Shown piece by piece: positions 9,278 to 18,435 of a stretch of DNA of 64,000 nucleotides. This DNA is from Roseateles sp. YR242. Its GTDB lineage: Bacteria > Pseudomonadota > Gammaproteobacteria > Burkholderiales > Burkholderiaceae_C. Numbering within the stretch: position 1 is the stretch's first letter; each line of letters begins with the position of its first letter. The stretch lies in the NCBI RefSeq assembly GCF_900109745.1, contig NZ_FOAV01000002.1, positions 186,001 through 250,000 of the forward strand. The letters run 5' to 3'. The notes beneath the pieces are model-generated. The model made no database searches. It saw only the letters and a list, made by a program, of their open reading frames with translations, and was not told the DNA's origin. The position numbers and the translations under genes are program-made.

Positions 9278-10126
9278 TCAATGATCACGCGCGAGCCGGA
9301 TCAGGGCGATGCGGTCCAGCAACAGGATGTCGTAACCGTCCACCTGCACCAGCCCACGTTGCTCCAGCTGGCGCATCATGCGGGAGAAGGTTTCCGCAGA
9401 GACGGCGAGCTGGGCGGCCACGTCCCGCTTGCGCTCGTCCATCTGGAAGCGCGTGTGCGGGCCGGCCCGGCGCATCAACCAGCCCGCCACGCGACACAGG
9501 GCGTTCTTGGAGAGCAAGTCGTGCAGGTCGGTATTGAAGATGTGCACCTGAGCAGCCATCTCGCGCATCAACGCCATCACCACGTCCGGCTGCGCCGTGA
9601 GCCATGGTCGCGCCAAATGGATCGGCCATTCCATGATGAGGGTGGGGGTGGTCAGCGCGCAGGCATCCAGCTCATGGGTACAACCCAGCCACGCGGTGTG
9701 CAGGTCGAGCCAGTGGCCTTCCTGGACGGTGCGACGGAGCTGGAAGCTTTGCATCAGCACATCCGCACGGCCGCGCCGGTTTCGACCCAATCCGGCCGCA
9801 CCCTGACAGACCGCATAGAGATGGGTGGGCGCCTGGCCATGGCGATAGATGGCCGCGCCCTGGCGCAGGGAACGCAGGCCCACCATGCTGTTGAGCAGTT
9901 GGCGCGAGGCCTCGGGCAAGGCCAGCCCGCCCAGCAGCAGCGGCCAGTCGATCAGCCGCTGCGCCAGTGGGGTGGACACGATGGCGTCTCCCAGCGGCAT
10001 GGGCTGGTGAGGCGGCATTGAAGACGGCAATGGCGTAGGCAACGGCAACGGCGTAGGCAGCGTCGACGGCAAAGCCCCTTGCTCCTTCCGGCTCGGATGA
10101 AAGACCGGTGCGTTGGCACTGACCAT
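9278..10126 (-). CDS. Crp/Fnr-family transcriptional regulator
   Basis: This is a 282-residue regulator with a cyclic-nucleotide-binding-like beta barrel (LRSLRQGAAIYRHGQAPTH) and a C-terminal winged helix (VAAQLAVSAETFSRMMRQLE). The Fnr-type N-terminal cysteine cluster is absent, so oxygen sensing through an iron-sulfur cluster is unlikely. The first roughly 45 residues are low-complexity and rich in Pro, Leu and Ser. The frame stays open upstream to 10465, but that extension encodes only Gln/Val repeats, so I chose the ATG at 10126; an even later ATG (MPPHQPM) is possible. There is no operon partner, so target genes are unknown. Confidence 0.8.
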   Translation of the reverse strand: MVSANAPVFHPSRKEQGALPSTLPTPLPLPTPLPSSMPPHQPMPLGDAIVSTPLAQRLIDWPLLLGGLALPEASRQLLNSMVGLRSLRQGAAIYRHGQAPTHLYAVCQGAAGLGRNRRGRADVLMQSFQLRRTVQEGHWLDLHTAWLGCTHELDACALTTPTLIMEWPIHLARPWLTAQPDVVMALMREMAAQVHIFNTDLHDLLSKNALCRVAGWLMRRAGPHTRFQMDERKRDVAAQLAVSAETFSRMMRQLEQRGLVQVDGYDILLLDRIALIRLARDH

Positions 10127-10511
10127 CCGCTCCGCCTGTTCCTGTGGCCCCGCGGGTGCCGGCCCTTCAGGCACCTGCGCCTGCGCCTGCTCCTGCACTT
10201 TCACCTGCACCTGCCCATGCACCTGCTCTGGCCCGGTCCGAAGCCTGACAGCCAGCGATGGCAAGCCAGAAGGATCCGCCGGCAAGGTCGGATCGTGGAG
10301 GCGTGGATCGGAGTCAGGCACGGTGCAGTCGCTGAGCGGGTATGCCGCACTGTCGCGGCTATGCGCGGGACCTGCTTTGCGGCAGGTCAACAACCGGCCC
10401 TCCCGGGCCGAGTTGTTGCATGTTGATACGACCATGCCGCGACCAGTGTCGCCACGGCAAGCCACTGCGCCCAGGCATAAAGCCTGCGGGCTGGCGGGCC
10501 GGCGCTTGGTC

Positions 10512-11813
10512 TCAGCGCACCAGCAGCGCGCGGAAGTCGTTCACGTTGGTCTGCGTGGGCCCGGTGATGAGCAGGTCGCCCAGGGCCTCGAAGAAGGCAT
10601 AGCCGTTGTTGGCGGCCAGCAGTTCGGCCGGCTTGAGGCCCAGGGCTTCGGCACGGGCCAGGCTGTCCGGCGTGATGAAGCCGCCGGCGTTGTCCTCCAC
10701 GCCATCGATCCCATCGGTGTCTCCCGCCAGCCCCCAGATGGTGGGCTCTGCGCCCAGCGCCAGCACACAGCCCAGCAGGAATTCACCGGCGCGGCCACCG
10801 CGGCCGGGGTTGGGTTTGAGCGTGACGGTGGTCTCGCCGCCGGAGAGGATCACGCACGGCCTCTGGAACGGTTGGCCATGGCGCGCGACTTCACGCGCCA
10901 GCGCGGCATGCACGCGGCCCACATCGCGCGATTCGCCTTCGATCTCGTCGGACAGCACATAGGCTGGCAGGCCCATGGTGCGGGCCGCTTCGGCCGCGGC
11001 TTCCAGGCTTTGGCGAGGCGCCGCGATGATGTAGTGCTCATGCCCCTGGAAACGCGGGTCGCCCGGCTTGGGCGTTTCCCACTCGCCACGCTCGAGTGCC
11101 TGGCGCGCCACGGCGGGCAGGTCGATCTTGTAGCGGCGGCAGATGTCCAGGGCATCGGCACAGGTGGTGGCGTCCGGCACGGTGGGGCCGGAGGCAATGA
11201 TGGCGGGGTCGTCGCCCGGCACATCGGAGATCATCAGCGTCAGCACACGGGCTGGCGCACAGGCGGCTGCCAGGCGGCCGCCCTTGATGGCGGACAGGTG
11301 CTTGCGCACGCAGTTCATGTCCTGGATGGCGGCACCACTGGCCAGCAGCGCGCGGTTGACCGCCTGCTTGTCGGCCAGGCTCAGGCCGGGCGCCGGCAGG
11401 CTCAGCAGTGCCGAGCCACCGCCGGAGATCAGGCAGATGACCAGATCGTCCTCGGTCAGCTTGAAGTCCTGCACCAGCGCCAGCATGCGGGCAGCGGCCC
11501 GCTCGCCGGCGGCATCCGGTACGGGATGGGAGGCTTCCACCATCTCCAGGCGCTGCGGCTGGTAGTCCGGCGGCAGGTGGCCATACCGGGTGATCACCAG
11601 GCCTGACAGCGGCGCTTCGGCCGGCCATGCCGCCTCCAGCGCCTGCGCCATGGAGCCGCCCGCCTTGCCGGCACCCAGCACCAGGGTGCGGCCCTTGGGC
11701 GGCGGCGGCAGGTGGCCGGCCAGGATCTTGCCGGGCATGGCGCGTTCGACGGCCACCTGATAGAGGTGACGCAGCAACGCGCGGGGATCGTCGAGGGCAG
11801 GTGCAGCGGTCAT
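10512..11813 (-). CDS. glycerate 2-kinase (GckA/TtuD, MOFRL family)
   Basis: The product phosphorylates D-glycerate to 2-phosphoglycerate, the last step that brings glucarate carbon into glycolysis. The 433-residue length is normal. Visible family features are GAGKAGGSMAQAL near the N-terminus, CLISGGGSALLSLP, KHLSAIKGGRLA, DVPGDDPAIIASGPT, and the C-terminal MOFRL domain with ILSGGETTVT and AGDTDGIDG. It is encoded on the same strand as garR, garL and gudD but is separated from garR by 445 nt filled with repeats, so it may have its own promoter. Confidence 0.92.
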   Translation of the reverse strand: MTAAPALDDPRALLRHLYQVAVERAMPGKILAGHLPPPPKGRTLVLGAGKAGGSMAQALEAAWPAEAPLSGLVITRYGHLPPDYQPQRLEMVEASHPVPDAAGERAAARMLALVQDFKLTEDDLVICLISGGGSALLSLPAPGLSLADKQAVNRALLASGAAIQDMNCVRKHLSAIKGGRLAAACAPARVLTLMISDVPGDDPAIIASGPTVPDATTCADALDICRRYKIDLPAVARQALERGEWETPKPGDPRFQGHEHYIIAAPRQSLEAAAEAARTMGLPAYVLSDEIEGESRDVGRVHAALAREVARHGQPFQRPCVILSGGETTVTLKPNPGRGGRAGEFLLGCVLALGAEPTIWGLAGDTDGIDGVEDNAGGFITPDSLARAEALGLKPAELLAANNGYAFFEALGDLLITGPTQTNVNDFRALLVR

Positions 11814-11865
11814 GCGGGTGTTGCCAAAAAAAACCGGCCGAAGCCGTACAGCCTCAAATGCTGGA

Positions 11866-11980
11866 GTATCCAGCCATGTTCAACCAGATGCAGGAGATTC
11901 CAGGGCCGTCAGATGCGGGGAGATTTCATGACTAGGGACGCACGAGATTCCATTCCCCACAGATGCACAAAATTCCATGG
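11866..11980. repeat. degenerate ~25-bp direct repeats upstream of the glycerate kinase gene
   Basis: Units starting near 11894, 11920, 11944 and 11969 begin GAGATTCCA (or close variants) and several continue to CAGATGC. A weaker unit lies just before them. The spacing is 24-26 bp. The array sits 50-170 bp upstream of the glycerate kinase start and abuts the fold-back repeat cluster. Its role is unknown. Confidence 0.5.
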
Positions 11981-12259
11981 CTGGCGCGGCGTCGAGTCGG
12001 GATGCAGTGCTAGGGGACCTCTGCATAGCCGCGCGAGCCGAGGTGGCCCTGATTCGGGATGGGTCGCAAGGCGCAAACCACAGCCATAGCAGGTGCTATG
12101 GCGAGGATTTGCAACGCCGCGGACCGCCCGAAGCGGGGTCACCTCGGCTCGCGGGGCTATGCAGAGGTCCCCAGGCGCAAACCGCAGACATAGCTTTGCT
12201 ATGGCGAGGATTTGCAACACCGCGGTGCGCCCGAATCGACGCCGCGACGGCCATGGAAT
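11972..12259. repeat. fold-back repeat, outer copy B2 (type II), interrupted by copy B1
   Basis: The outer ends are inverted copies of each other: ATTCCATGGCTGGCGCGG at the left and CCGCGACGGCCATGGAAT at the right, with pairing continuing through GTCGAGTCGGG / CCCGAATCGAC. The element's own hairpin core (ATAGCTTTGCTATGGCGAGG) lies at about 12190-12210. Removing the 160-bp element at 12013-12172 would restore a symmetric palindrome, which implies insertion of one repeat into another. The right end touches the garR stop codon. Confidence 0.7.
12013..12172. repeat. fold-back repeat, copy B1 (type I, best-preserved)
   Basis: Terminal inverted repeats of about 35 bp start GGGGACCTCTGCATAGCC at the left and end GGCTATGCAGAGGTCCCC at the right; both continue with GCGAGCCGAGGTG on their respective strands. 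The midpoint is the hairpin GCCATAGCAGGTGCTATGGC. Total length is 160 bp, with no open reading frame of interest. It lies inside copy B2. Confidence 0.8.
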
Positions 12260-13143
12260 CAGTTGAGTTCGTGGTGGGCGAGGAGCTCCACGGCGCGGAC
12301 CAGCGCGGAATGGTCCAACTGATCCCAACCCTGAGCCGCACAAGCCTGCATCAGCTGGGCGGTGTTGGCGGTGTTGGGCAGGGACAGGTTCAGCGCCTTG
12401 GCGCTCTGCAGGGCCAGGTTCAGGTCCTTCTGGTGCAGCCCGATGCGGAAGCCCGGGTTGAACGTGCGCTTGATCATCCGCTCCCCATGCACCTCCAGGA
12501 TGCGGCTGGAAGCAAAACCACCCATCAGCGCTTCACGCACCTTGGCCGGATCGGCGCCCGCCTTGGAGGCGAAGACCAGCGCTTCGCTCACGGCGGCGAT
12601 GTTCAGGGCCACGATGATCTGGTTGGCCACCTTGGTGGTCTGGCCGGCACCGGCGCCGCCCACCAGGGTGATGTTCTTGCCCATCAGCGCGAACAGCGGC
12701 TGGACACGTTCGAAGGTCTCCGGCTTGCCGCCGACCATGATGCTCAGTGTGCCGGCCTTGGCGCCAACCTCGCCACCGGAGACGGGCGCATCCAGCCACT
12801 CGGCGCCCAGCGCCTCGATCTTGGCGGCGAAGTCCTTGGTGGCCATCGGCGAGATGGAGCTCATGTCCACCACCGTCTTGCCCTTGCTCAGGCCTTCGGC
12901 CACGCCACCGGCACCGAACAGCACCAGCTCCACGTCCGGGGTGTCCGGCACCATGGTGATGATGATGTCAGCCTGGCGGGCCACGTCCGCCGCGCTCTTG
13001 CACACGGTGGCGCCCGCGGCGACGAGTTCCGCATTCACCTCGCCGCGTGTATTCACAAACAGCTGGTGGCCGCCCTGGGACAGACGCAATGCCATGGGCG
13101 CACCCATGATGCCCAGGCCGATGAAACCGATTTTGGTGGTCAT
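12259..13143 (-). CDS. garR: 2-hydroxy-3-oxopropionate (tartronate semialdehyde) reductase
   Basis: The product reduces tartronate semialdehyde to D-glycerate using NAD(P)H. The 294-residue protein has the N-terminal dinucleotide-binding motif GFIGLGIMGAPMA, the substrate-binding DAPVSGGEVGAKAG and the catalytic-lysine region GAGQTTKVANQI, all typical of the beta-hydroxyacid dehydrogenase family. Its neighbour garL makes the substrate and the glycerate kinase gene downstream uses the product. The stop codon abuts a fold-back repeat. Confidence 0.93.
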   Translation of the reverse strand: MTTKIGFIGLGIMGAPMALRLSQGGHQLFVNTRGEVNAELVAAGATVCKSAADVARQADIIITMVPDTPDVELVLFGAGGVAEGLSKGKTVVDMSSISPMATKDFAAKIEALGAEWLDAPVSGGEVGAKAGTLSIMVGGKPETFERVQPLFALMGKNITLVGGAGAGQTTKVANQIIVALNIAAVSEALVFASKAGADPAKVREALMGGFASSRILEVHGERMIKRTFNPGFRIGLHQKDLNLALQSAKALNLSLPNTANTAQLMQACAAQGWDQLDHSALVRAVELLAHHELN

Positions 13144-13170
13144 GACTACTTCTCCTTCAGATCGTCAGGT

Positions 13171-13953
13171 TCAAAGATACTTGTCGCGCAAGGCTTGGGT
13201 GGCGGAGCGGAACACGCCCAGGTCGCTGCCCACGGCCACAAAGGTGGCGCCCATTTCGATATAGCGGCGGGCGTCGGCCTCGACCGGGGCCAGGATGCCC
13301 ACGGCCTTGCCCAGACCCTTCACCGTCTTGAAGATGGTGGCCATGGCGGCCTGCACATCCGGATGGCCCGGGTTGCCCAGGTGGCCGTAGCCGGCCGCCA
13401 GGTCGGACGGGCCGATGAAGATGGCATCAACACCTTCGATCGCGGCGATGTCCGCCACCGCGTCCACACCGGCCGGGCTTTCGATCTGCAGGCTCACGCT
13501 GATCTGCTCATTCACGCCCTGAAAGTAACCGGGGATGGTGCCGTAGCGGTTGTTGCGCTGCGCCACCGACACGCCACGGATCCCCTGCGGCGGGTAACGC
13601 GTGGCGGCCACGGCCAGCCGGGCCTGGTCGGCGGTCTCGACAAAGGGAATCAGGAAATTGGAGAAGCCGGCGTCCAGCAGCCGCTTGATCTCGACAGCGT
13701 TGTTGCTGGACGGGCGCACCACCGGCGCGCTGACGCTGTCCTTGAGTGCCATGAGCTGCGGCACGAAGCTGACGACGTCGTTGGGTGAATGCTCGCCGTC
13801 CAGCAGCAGCCAGTCGAACCCGGCCACCCCCAGCACCTCGGTGGAGATGGGATTGGCCAACGAGCACCAGCAGCCGATCAGGCGCTCGCCCGCGATGAGG
13901 CGCTGGCGCAAGGTATTGGGAAAACTGCTGTACGGCGTGGTGGGTGTTGGCAT
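13171..13953 (-). CDS. garL: HpcH/HpaI-family aldolase, likely 5-keto-4-deoxy-D-glucarate aldolase
   Basis: This 260-residue class II aldolase is expected to split 5-keto-4-deoxyglucarate into pyruvate and tartronate semialdehyde. Family markers are [22 protein letters not shown], the [12 protein letters not shown] loop, the metal-ligand segment [11 protein letters not shown] and [14 protein letters not shown]. It is placed between the glucarate dehydratase and tartronate semialdehyde reductase genes, which strongly supports this substrate over 4-hydroxy-2-oxoheptanedioate. The gap to garR is 27 nt, so the two are likely one transcript. Confidence 0.88.
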   Translation of the reverse strand: MPTPTTPYSSFPNTLRQRLIAGERLIGCWCSLANPISTEVLGVAGFDWLLLDGEHSPNDVVSFVPQLMALKDSVSAPVVRPSSNNAVEIKRLLDAGFSNFLIPFVETADQARLAVAATRYPPQGIRGVSVAQRNNRYGTIPGYFQGVNEQISVSLQIESPAGVDAVADIAAIEGVDAIFIGPSDLAAGYGHLGNPGHPDVQAAMATIFKTVKGLGKAVGILAPVEADARRYIEMGATFVAVGSDLGVFRSATQALRDKYL

Positions 13954-14002
13954 AAGAGGGTCCTTACTGGCGCAGGGGAAAACGCGACGGCGCCTTCGTC
14001 AA

Positions 14003-14992
14003 TCAATCAAGCTTGATGCCGCTCTTGGCGACGACACCGGCCCAGTTCTGGCGTTCCTTCGCGAAGAAGGTGTTGAACTCGGTCGGGTTCATGGTGCTGA
14101 CTTCCGCGCCTTGTGCCGCCAGGCGGGCACGCAGGTCCGGCGAGCGGATGATGCGGATGAGCTCGGCCGAGAGCTTGTTCACGGCCGCCGGCGGCAGGCT
14201 GGCCGGGGCCAGGATGCCTTGCCAGGTGCCAGACTCGAAGCCGGGTGCGCCCTGCTCCGCGATGGTGGGCACATTGGGCAGCAGCGGCACGCGCGTGGCC
14301 TTGCTCACGCCCAGCACCTTGAGCTTGCCGCTCTGCACAAAGGGCAGCGTGGCCAGCATGCCGTTCATCAGCACCTGCGTCTGGCCGGCGATGGTGTCGG
14401 TCACGGCCTGCGAGCCGCCCTTGTAGGGGATGTATTCCCACTTGGCGCCGGTGGCGGCCGCCACGGCAAAGCCGGCCAGGTGAGGTGCACTGCCCATGGC
14501 GGTGACAGCGAAGTCGATCTTGGTGGTCTTGGACAAGGCCACCAATTCCTTCAGGTTGTTGGCCGGCACCGACGGGTGGACCACCAGCATGTGCGGGCTG
14601 TAGGCCAACATGGCCACGCCCTTGAGGTCCTTGGACGGATTGAAGGAAAGCTTGGTGTACAGCGACGGGCTGATGGCCAGTGCGGTGACATCGCACATCA
14701 GCAGGGTGTGGTCGTCGTTGGACTTGGCCACCGCGTCGGCACCGAGGTTGCCACTGGCGCCGGGCTTGTTGTCGATGATGATGGGCTGCTTGAGCGCTTC
14801 GGACAGCATCGGCTGGATGGCGCGGGCAATGATGTCGGACGAACCGCCGGGGGTGTACGGCACGATGATGCGCACGGGCTTGGTCGGCCAGGCCGCCTGG
14901 GCCCAGGCGCTGCCGGCACCCAGGGTCAGGGCGGTGACGGTGACCGTTGCCGCAACCCGAGCGGTACGGACCATCGATGTCTGGATCTTCAT
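14003..14992 (-). CDS. Bug-family (TTT) periplasmic substrate-binding receptor, first copy
   Basis: This 329-residue secreted receptor belongs to the tripartite tricarboxylate transporter (Bug/TctC) family. A signal peptide is visible (positive N-terminus, hydrophobic core, AWA before QAAWP). It is followed by the family-typical WPTKPVRIIVPYTPGGSSD and IIDNKPGASGNLG, and later WEYIPYKGGSQAV. Lying between garL and gudD, it probably binds glucarate or a related sugar diacid. No TctA/TctB membrane genes are present in the window, so it would need a transporter encoded elsewhere or serve as a sensor. Confidence 0.88.
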   Translation of the reverse strand: MKIQTSMVRTARVAATVTVTALTLGAGSAWAQAAWPTKPVRIIVPYTPGGSSDIIARAIQPMLSEALKQPIIIDNKPGASGNLGADAVAKSNDDHTLLMCDVTALAISPSLYTKLSFNPSKDLKGVAMLAYSPHMLVVHPSVPANNLKELVALSKTTKIDFAVTAMGSAPHLAGFAVAAATGAKWEYIPYKGGSQAVTDTIAGQTQVLMNGMLATLPFVQSGKLKVLGVSKATRVPLLPNVPTIAEQGAPGFESGTWQGILAPASLPPAAVNKLSAELIRIIRSPDLRARLAAQGAEVSTMNPTEFNTFFAKERQNWAGVVAKSGIKLD

Positions 14993-15106
14993 ATGTCTCT
15001 CTCCAAGGGGGTGGGGGGAATCAACCAGGCCGGCGGGATCGTGGGATCTCTTGAGGGACTCTCGGGTGGAGCGTGCCGGTCCTGGTGAATGGGCGGTGCA
15101 CTGGGG

Positions 15107-16441
15107 TCAGCGCACGAGGCAGGGGCGCTTCGGGTCGAAGCGCCAGCCGGGGATGAGGAACTGCATGGCAATGGCGTCGTCGCGCGCGCCCAGGCCGTGC
15201 TGCAGATAAAGCTGGTGAGCCGCCTCGACGGCCGCCATGTCCAGCGTCACGCCCAGGCCGGGCACTTTCGGCACCGCCACCTCGCCGCCGACGATGCGCA
15301 GCGGGTTCTTGGTGAGGAACTGGCCGTCCTGCCAGATCCAGTGGGTGTCGATGGCAGTGAGGCGTCCCGGCGCGGCGGCGGCGGCATGGGTGAACATGGC
15401 CAGCGACACATCGAAGTGGTTATTGGAATGCGAGCCCCAGGTCAGCCCGAAGTCCCGGCAGGTCTGGGCCACCCGCACGGCGCCGGACAGGGTCCAGAAG
15501 TGCGGGTCGGCCAGCGGAATGTCCACCGACTGCAGGGTCAGTGCGTGGGTGAACTGGCGCCAGTCGGTCGCCACCATGTTGGTGGCCGTGGGCAAGCCGG
15601 TGGCGCGGCGGAACTCCGCCATCACCTCACGCCCGGAGAAGCCCTCTTCGGCCCCGCACGGGTCTTCCGCATAGGCCAGCACCGGGCCGAGGTCACGCAG
15701 CAGGCGGATGGCGTCCTTGAGCAGCCAGCCACCGTTGGGATCCAGCGTGATGCGGGCGTCGGGGAAACGCGCCTTGAGCGCGCGGATGGCCTCGACCTCC
15801 GCCTCGCCAGCCAACACGCCGCCCTTGAGCTTGAAGTCCTTGAAGCCGTAGCGCGCCTGGGCGGCTTCGGCCTGGGCCACGATCGTCTCGGGCGTCAGCG
15901 CGGTGCGGTGGCGCTGGGCCAGCCAGGCGTCGCCTTCGGGTTCGTCCTCGGGCTTGACGTAGGCCAGGTTGGTGCGGGAGGTGTCGCCGATGTAGAACAG
16001 GTAGCCCAGCATGGCGACGCTGTCGCGCTGGCGGCCTTCACCGAGCAGCTCGCACACGGGCACCCCCAGGTGCTGGCCCAGCAGGTCCAGCAGCGCGCAT
16101 TCCACGGCGGTGAGCACGTGGATGGTGGTGCGCAGGTCAAAGGTCTGCAGGCCGCGGCCGCCGGCGTCCAGGCCCTGGAAGCGCTCTTTCACCAGGGTGA
16201 GCAGCGCATTCCACTTGGCCACCGGCTGGCCGACCAGCATCTCGCCGGCCTGCTCCAGCGTCTTGCGGATCTGCTCGCCGCCGGGGATCTCGGCGACGCC
16301 GACATGGCCGGCGTTGTCTTCCAGGATCAGCAGGTTGCGGGTGAAGAACGGCGCATGGGCGCCGCTCAGGTTCATCAGCATCCCGTCTCGTCCCGCCACC
16401 GGAATGGCGCGGACGGACTTCACAACAGGACTTGCACTCAT
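15107..16441 (-). CDS. gudD: glucarate dehydratase
   Basis: This enolase-superfamily enzyme dehydrates D-glucarate to 5-keto-4-deoxy-D-glucarate. The 444-residue protein shows the KDFKLKGGV motif with the catalytic lysine pair, metal ligands in ITLDPNGGW and [15 protein letters not shown], and [15 protein letters not shown] with the catalytic histidine. The N-terminus contains [17 protein letters not shown], typical of the glucarate dehydratase subgroup. It is the pathway's first enzyme and is flanked by two Bug receptor genes on the same strand. Confidence 0.95.
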   Translation of the reverse strand: MSASPVVKSVRAIPVAGRDGMLMNLSGAHAPFFTRNLLILEDNAGHVGVAEIPGGEQIRKTLEQAGEMLVGQPVAKWNALLTLVKERFQGLDAGGRGLQTFDLRTTIHVLTAVECALLDLLGQHLGVPVCELLGEGRQRDSVAMLGYLFYIGDTSRTNLAYVKPEDEPEGDAWLAQRHRTALTPETIVAQAEAAQARYGFKDFKLKGGVLAGEAEVEAIRALKARFPDARITLDPNGGWLLKDAIRLLRDLGPVLAYAEDPCGAEEGFSGREVMAEFRRATGLPTATNMVATDWRQFTHALTLQSVDIPLADPHFWTLSGAVRVAQTCRDFGLTWGSHSNNHFDVSLAMFTHAAAAAPGRLTAIDTHWIWQDGQFLTKNPLRIVGGEVAVPKVPGLGVTLDMAAVEAAHQLYLQHGLGARDDAIAMQFLIPGWRFDPKRPCLVR

Positions 16442-16471
16442 GACTGACTTCTCCGTGTCCTGGGGGCCTGA

Positions 16472-17479
16472 TCAGTCGGCCGTGATCTTGCGGGCGTCGA
16501 TCAGTTGCTTCCAGCGTGCGAATTCGGTCTTCTGGAAGGCCTGGGCCTGGTCCGGCGTGCTGGCGACGATTTCGAAGCCGAGGTCATGGAACTGCTTCTG
16601 GATGCCGGGATCCTGCAGCACGGTCACCATGTCCTTGACCAGTTGGGTGCGCAGCGCCGGGGCCATGCCGCGCGGCACGGCCACGCCCTGCCAGGAGTAG
16701 GCATCCACGCCCTTCACGCCCAGCTCACCCAGGGTGGCGACGTCGGGCAACACGGGCGAGCGCTTGTCGCCGGTGACGGCCAGCGCTCGCAGCTTGCCGG
16801 CCTGGATATGGGAGAGCACCGAGTTGATGTTCTGGAAGGAGGCGTCGATCTGGGCGCCCAGCAGGTCGCTGATGGCGGGGCCGCCGCCCTTGTAGGGCAC
16901 GTGCAGGCCGGAGGTGCCGGTCTGCAGCCAGAAGAGTTCGGCGGTGAGGTGGTCCGAGGAGCCGTTGCCCGACGAGCAGAAGCTCACCTGGCCCGGGCGC
17001 TTCTTCAGCTCGTCGATGACGTCCTTCATGGACTTCAGCGGCGACGCGGCCGGCACGACCAGCACGTTGGGCGCCTGGACGGCGACCGTGAGCAGGTCCA
17101 GGTCCTTGAGGGCGTCGTACTGCACTGCCTTGAGGAGGTGGGGGGCGATGACGAAGGGGCCGAGCGAGGAGACCAGGATGTTGTAGCCGTCTGGCGCGGC
17201 GCGCTTGATTTGCGCGGTGCCCAGGGTGCCGGTGGCGCCAGGGCGGTTGTCCACGATCACCGTCTGGCCCCACTTCTGCTGCAGCTTGGCGCCCATGGCG
17301 CGAGCCAGGAAGTCACTGGTGCCGCCCGGGGGGAAAGGCACCAGCAGGGTGACGGGTTTGTCCGGGAAGCCGGCGGCCAGCGCGGGGCTGACGGCGAGTG
17401 TGGCCACGCTGGTGGCCAGGCCGAGGGTGGCAAGGGTGGTGGCCAGGCCCGAGCCCAGGCGGCGGATCAATCGGTTCAT
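16472..17479 (-). CDS. Bug-family (TTT) periplasmic substrate-binding receptor, second copy
   Basis: This is a 335-residue Bug receptor with a signal peptide (GLATTLATLGLATSVATLAV core, ALAAG near the cleavage site) and the family patterns FPDKPVTLLVPFPPGGTSD, VDNRPGATGTLG and LHVPYKGGGPAIS. It is clearly diverged from the receptor at 14003-14992, so this is not a recent duplication. It is the first gene after the regulator on this strand and 31 nt upstream of gudD. The ligand is presumably a sugar diacid, by context only. Confidence 0.88.
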   Translation of the reverse strand: MNRLIRRLGSGLATTLATLGLATSVATLAVSPALAAGFPDKPVTLLVPFPPGGTSDFLARAMGAKLQQKWGQTVIVDNRPGATGTLGTAQIKRAAPDGYNILVSSLGPFVIAPHLLKAVQYDALKDLDLLTVAVQAPNVLVVPAASPLKSMKDVIDELKKRPGQVSFCSSGNGSSDHLTAELFWLQTGTSGLHVPYKGGGPAISDLLGAQIDASFQNINSVLSHIQAGKLRALAVTGDKRSPVLPDVATLGELGVKGVDAYSWQGVAVPRGMAPALRTQLVKDMVTVLQDPGIQKQFHDLGFEIVASTPDQAQAFQKTEFARWKQLIDARKITAD

Positions 17480-17561
17480 CTGTTGTCTCCAGTTACCGGA
17501 CCTGCCCTGCCGGGCTTGGACCGAATCAGAACGGGCCGCTCTATCAACAACGGGTGGCAGC

Positions 17562-17584
17562 CTTGTTGTCAGTCATCATACAAG
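17562..17584. promoter_or_regulatory. possible FCD-regulator site in front of the glucarate operon
   Basis: In the gap between the regulator and the Bug receptor gene there is a dyad CTTGT - 13 nt - ACAAG. The minus strand reads TTGTATGATGAC, similar to the stronger palindrome TTGTACGACAA found before the regulator gene. The evidence is weak on its own. Confidence 0.3.
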
Positions 17585-17677
17585 TGGTCCTGAAATCCTG
17601 ACAACGGGGCTGATCCGATGTTTGGATCAGGAATTACACGTAGCGACCGCCAGATGAACGTGGTGGCCGGCCGGACG

Positions 17678-18427
17678 TCAGGCCGCGGTCTGGTCCTGGA
17701 GGGTCAACGCAGCGCGGCGGCGGCGCTCCCGGCTGTTGCCCAGGTGGGTGCGCATGGCCGCACGGGCGGCTTCGCTATCCCGGGCGGCGATGGCGTTGAG
17801 GATGCTTTCGTGCTCGGCGTTGACCCGGTGCAGGTATTCCCGCTGGGCCGCAGGGTCCTGCTGGTCGGCCGCGAGGCTGGCCAGGCGCGCGCGCGGGATG
17901 CTGGGCGCGCCGAGTGTGGTCATCAACTGCTCGAAATGCGGATTGCCGGTGGCGCGGGCGATTTCCAGGTGGAACAGGAAATCCGCGCCTACCGCGTCGC
18001 GGCCGGCCTCTGCGGCGGCGGCGAAGGCGGCGAGCGCTTCGCGCATGACGATCAACTGGGTCTCGGAGCGCCGTTGCGCGGCCAGGGCGGCTGCTTCGGT
18101 TTCGAGGCCGATGCGCAGTTCCAGCACGGCCACCACATCGTTGAGCGTGGCCATCTGGTCCGGCGAAATCCGGAAGGTGCCGCCCTCGCCCATGCCCAGC
18201 ACAAAGGTGCCGATGCCATGGCGGGTCTCGACCTGGCCTGCGGCCTGCAGTTTGGAGATCGCCTCCCGCACGACGGTCCGGCTCACCGAGAACTCGGCCA
18301 TGATGGCCGCCTCGGTCGGCAGCTTGTCGCCGGATGCCAGCAGGCCGGTACGGATGCGCTCACCCAGCGTATCGACCAGGCCATGAGCCAGGCTGCGGGG
18401 GCGGCGAAGGGACGGACGGGCGTTCAT
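17678..18427 (-). CDS. GntR-family regulator, FadR/FCD subfamily, of the glucarate cluster
   Basis: This is a 249-residue regulator with an N-terminal winged helix (LPTEAAIMAEFSVSRTVVRE, about residues 36-55) and an all-helical FCD effector domain with the conserved metal-binding-type histidines (FLFHLEIARATGNPHF). Such proteins usually repress sugar-acid operons until the acid binds. It is the promoter-proximal gene of the glucarate cluster, with a 198-nt gap before the Bug receptor gene. Palindromes of the FCD type lie just upstream of its start and in that gap, suggesting control of itself and the cluster. Confidence 0.9.
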   Translation of the reverse strand: MNARPSLRRPRSLAHGLVDTLGERIRTGLLASGDKLPTEAAIMAEFSVSRTVVREAISKLQAAGQVETRHGIGTFVLGMGEGGTFRISPDQMATLNDVVAVLELRIGLETEAAALAAQRRSETQLIVMREALAAFAAAAEAGRDAVGADFLFHLEIARATGNPHFEQLMTTLGAPSIPRARLASLAADQQDPAAQREYLHRVNAEHESILNAIAARDSEAARAAMRTHLGNSRERRRRAALTLQDQTAA

Positions 18428-18435
18428 TGGGGGAG

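Noticed and set aside
9278-10126. Oxygen-sensing Fnr assignment for the Crp/Fnr protein
   Set aside because: The N-terminal cysteine cluster needed for a 4Fe-4S sensor is missing, so only the general family is claimed.
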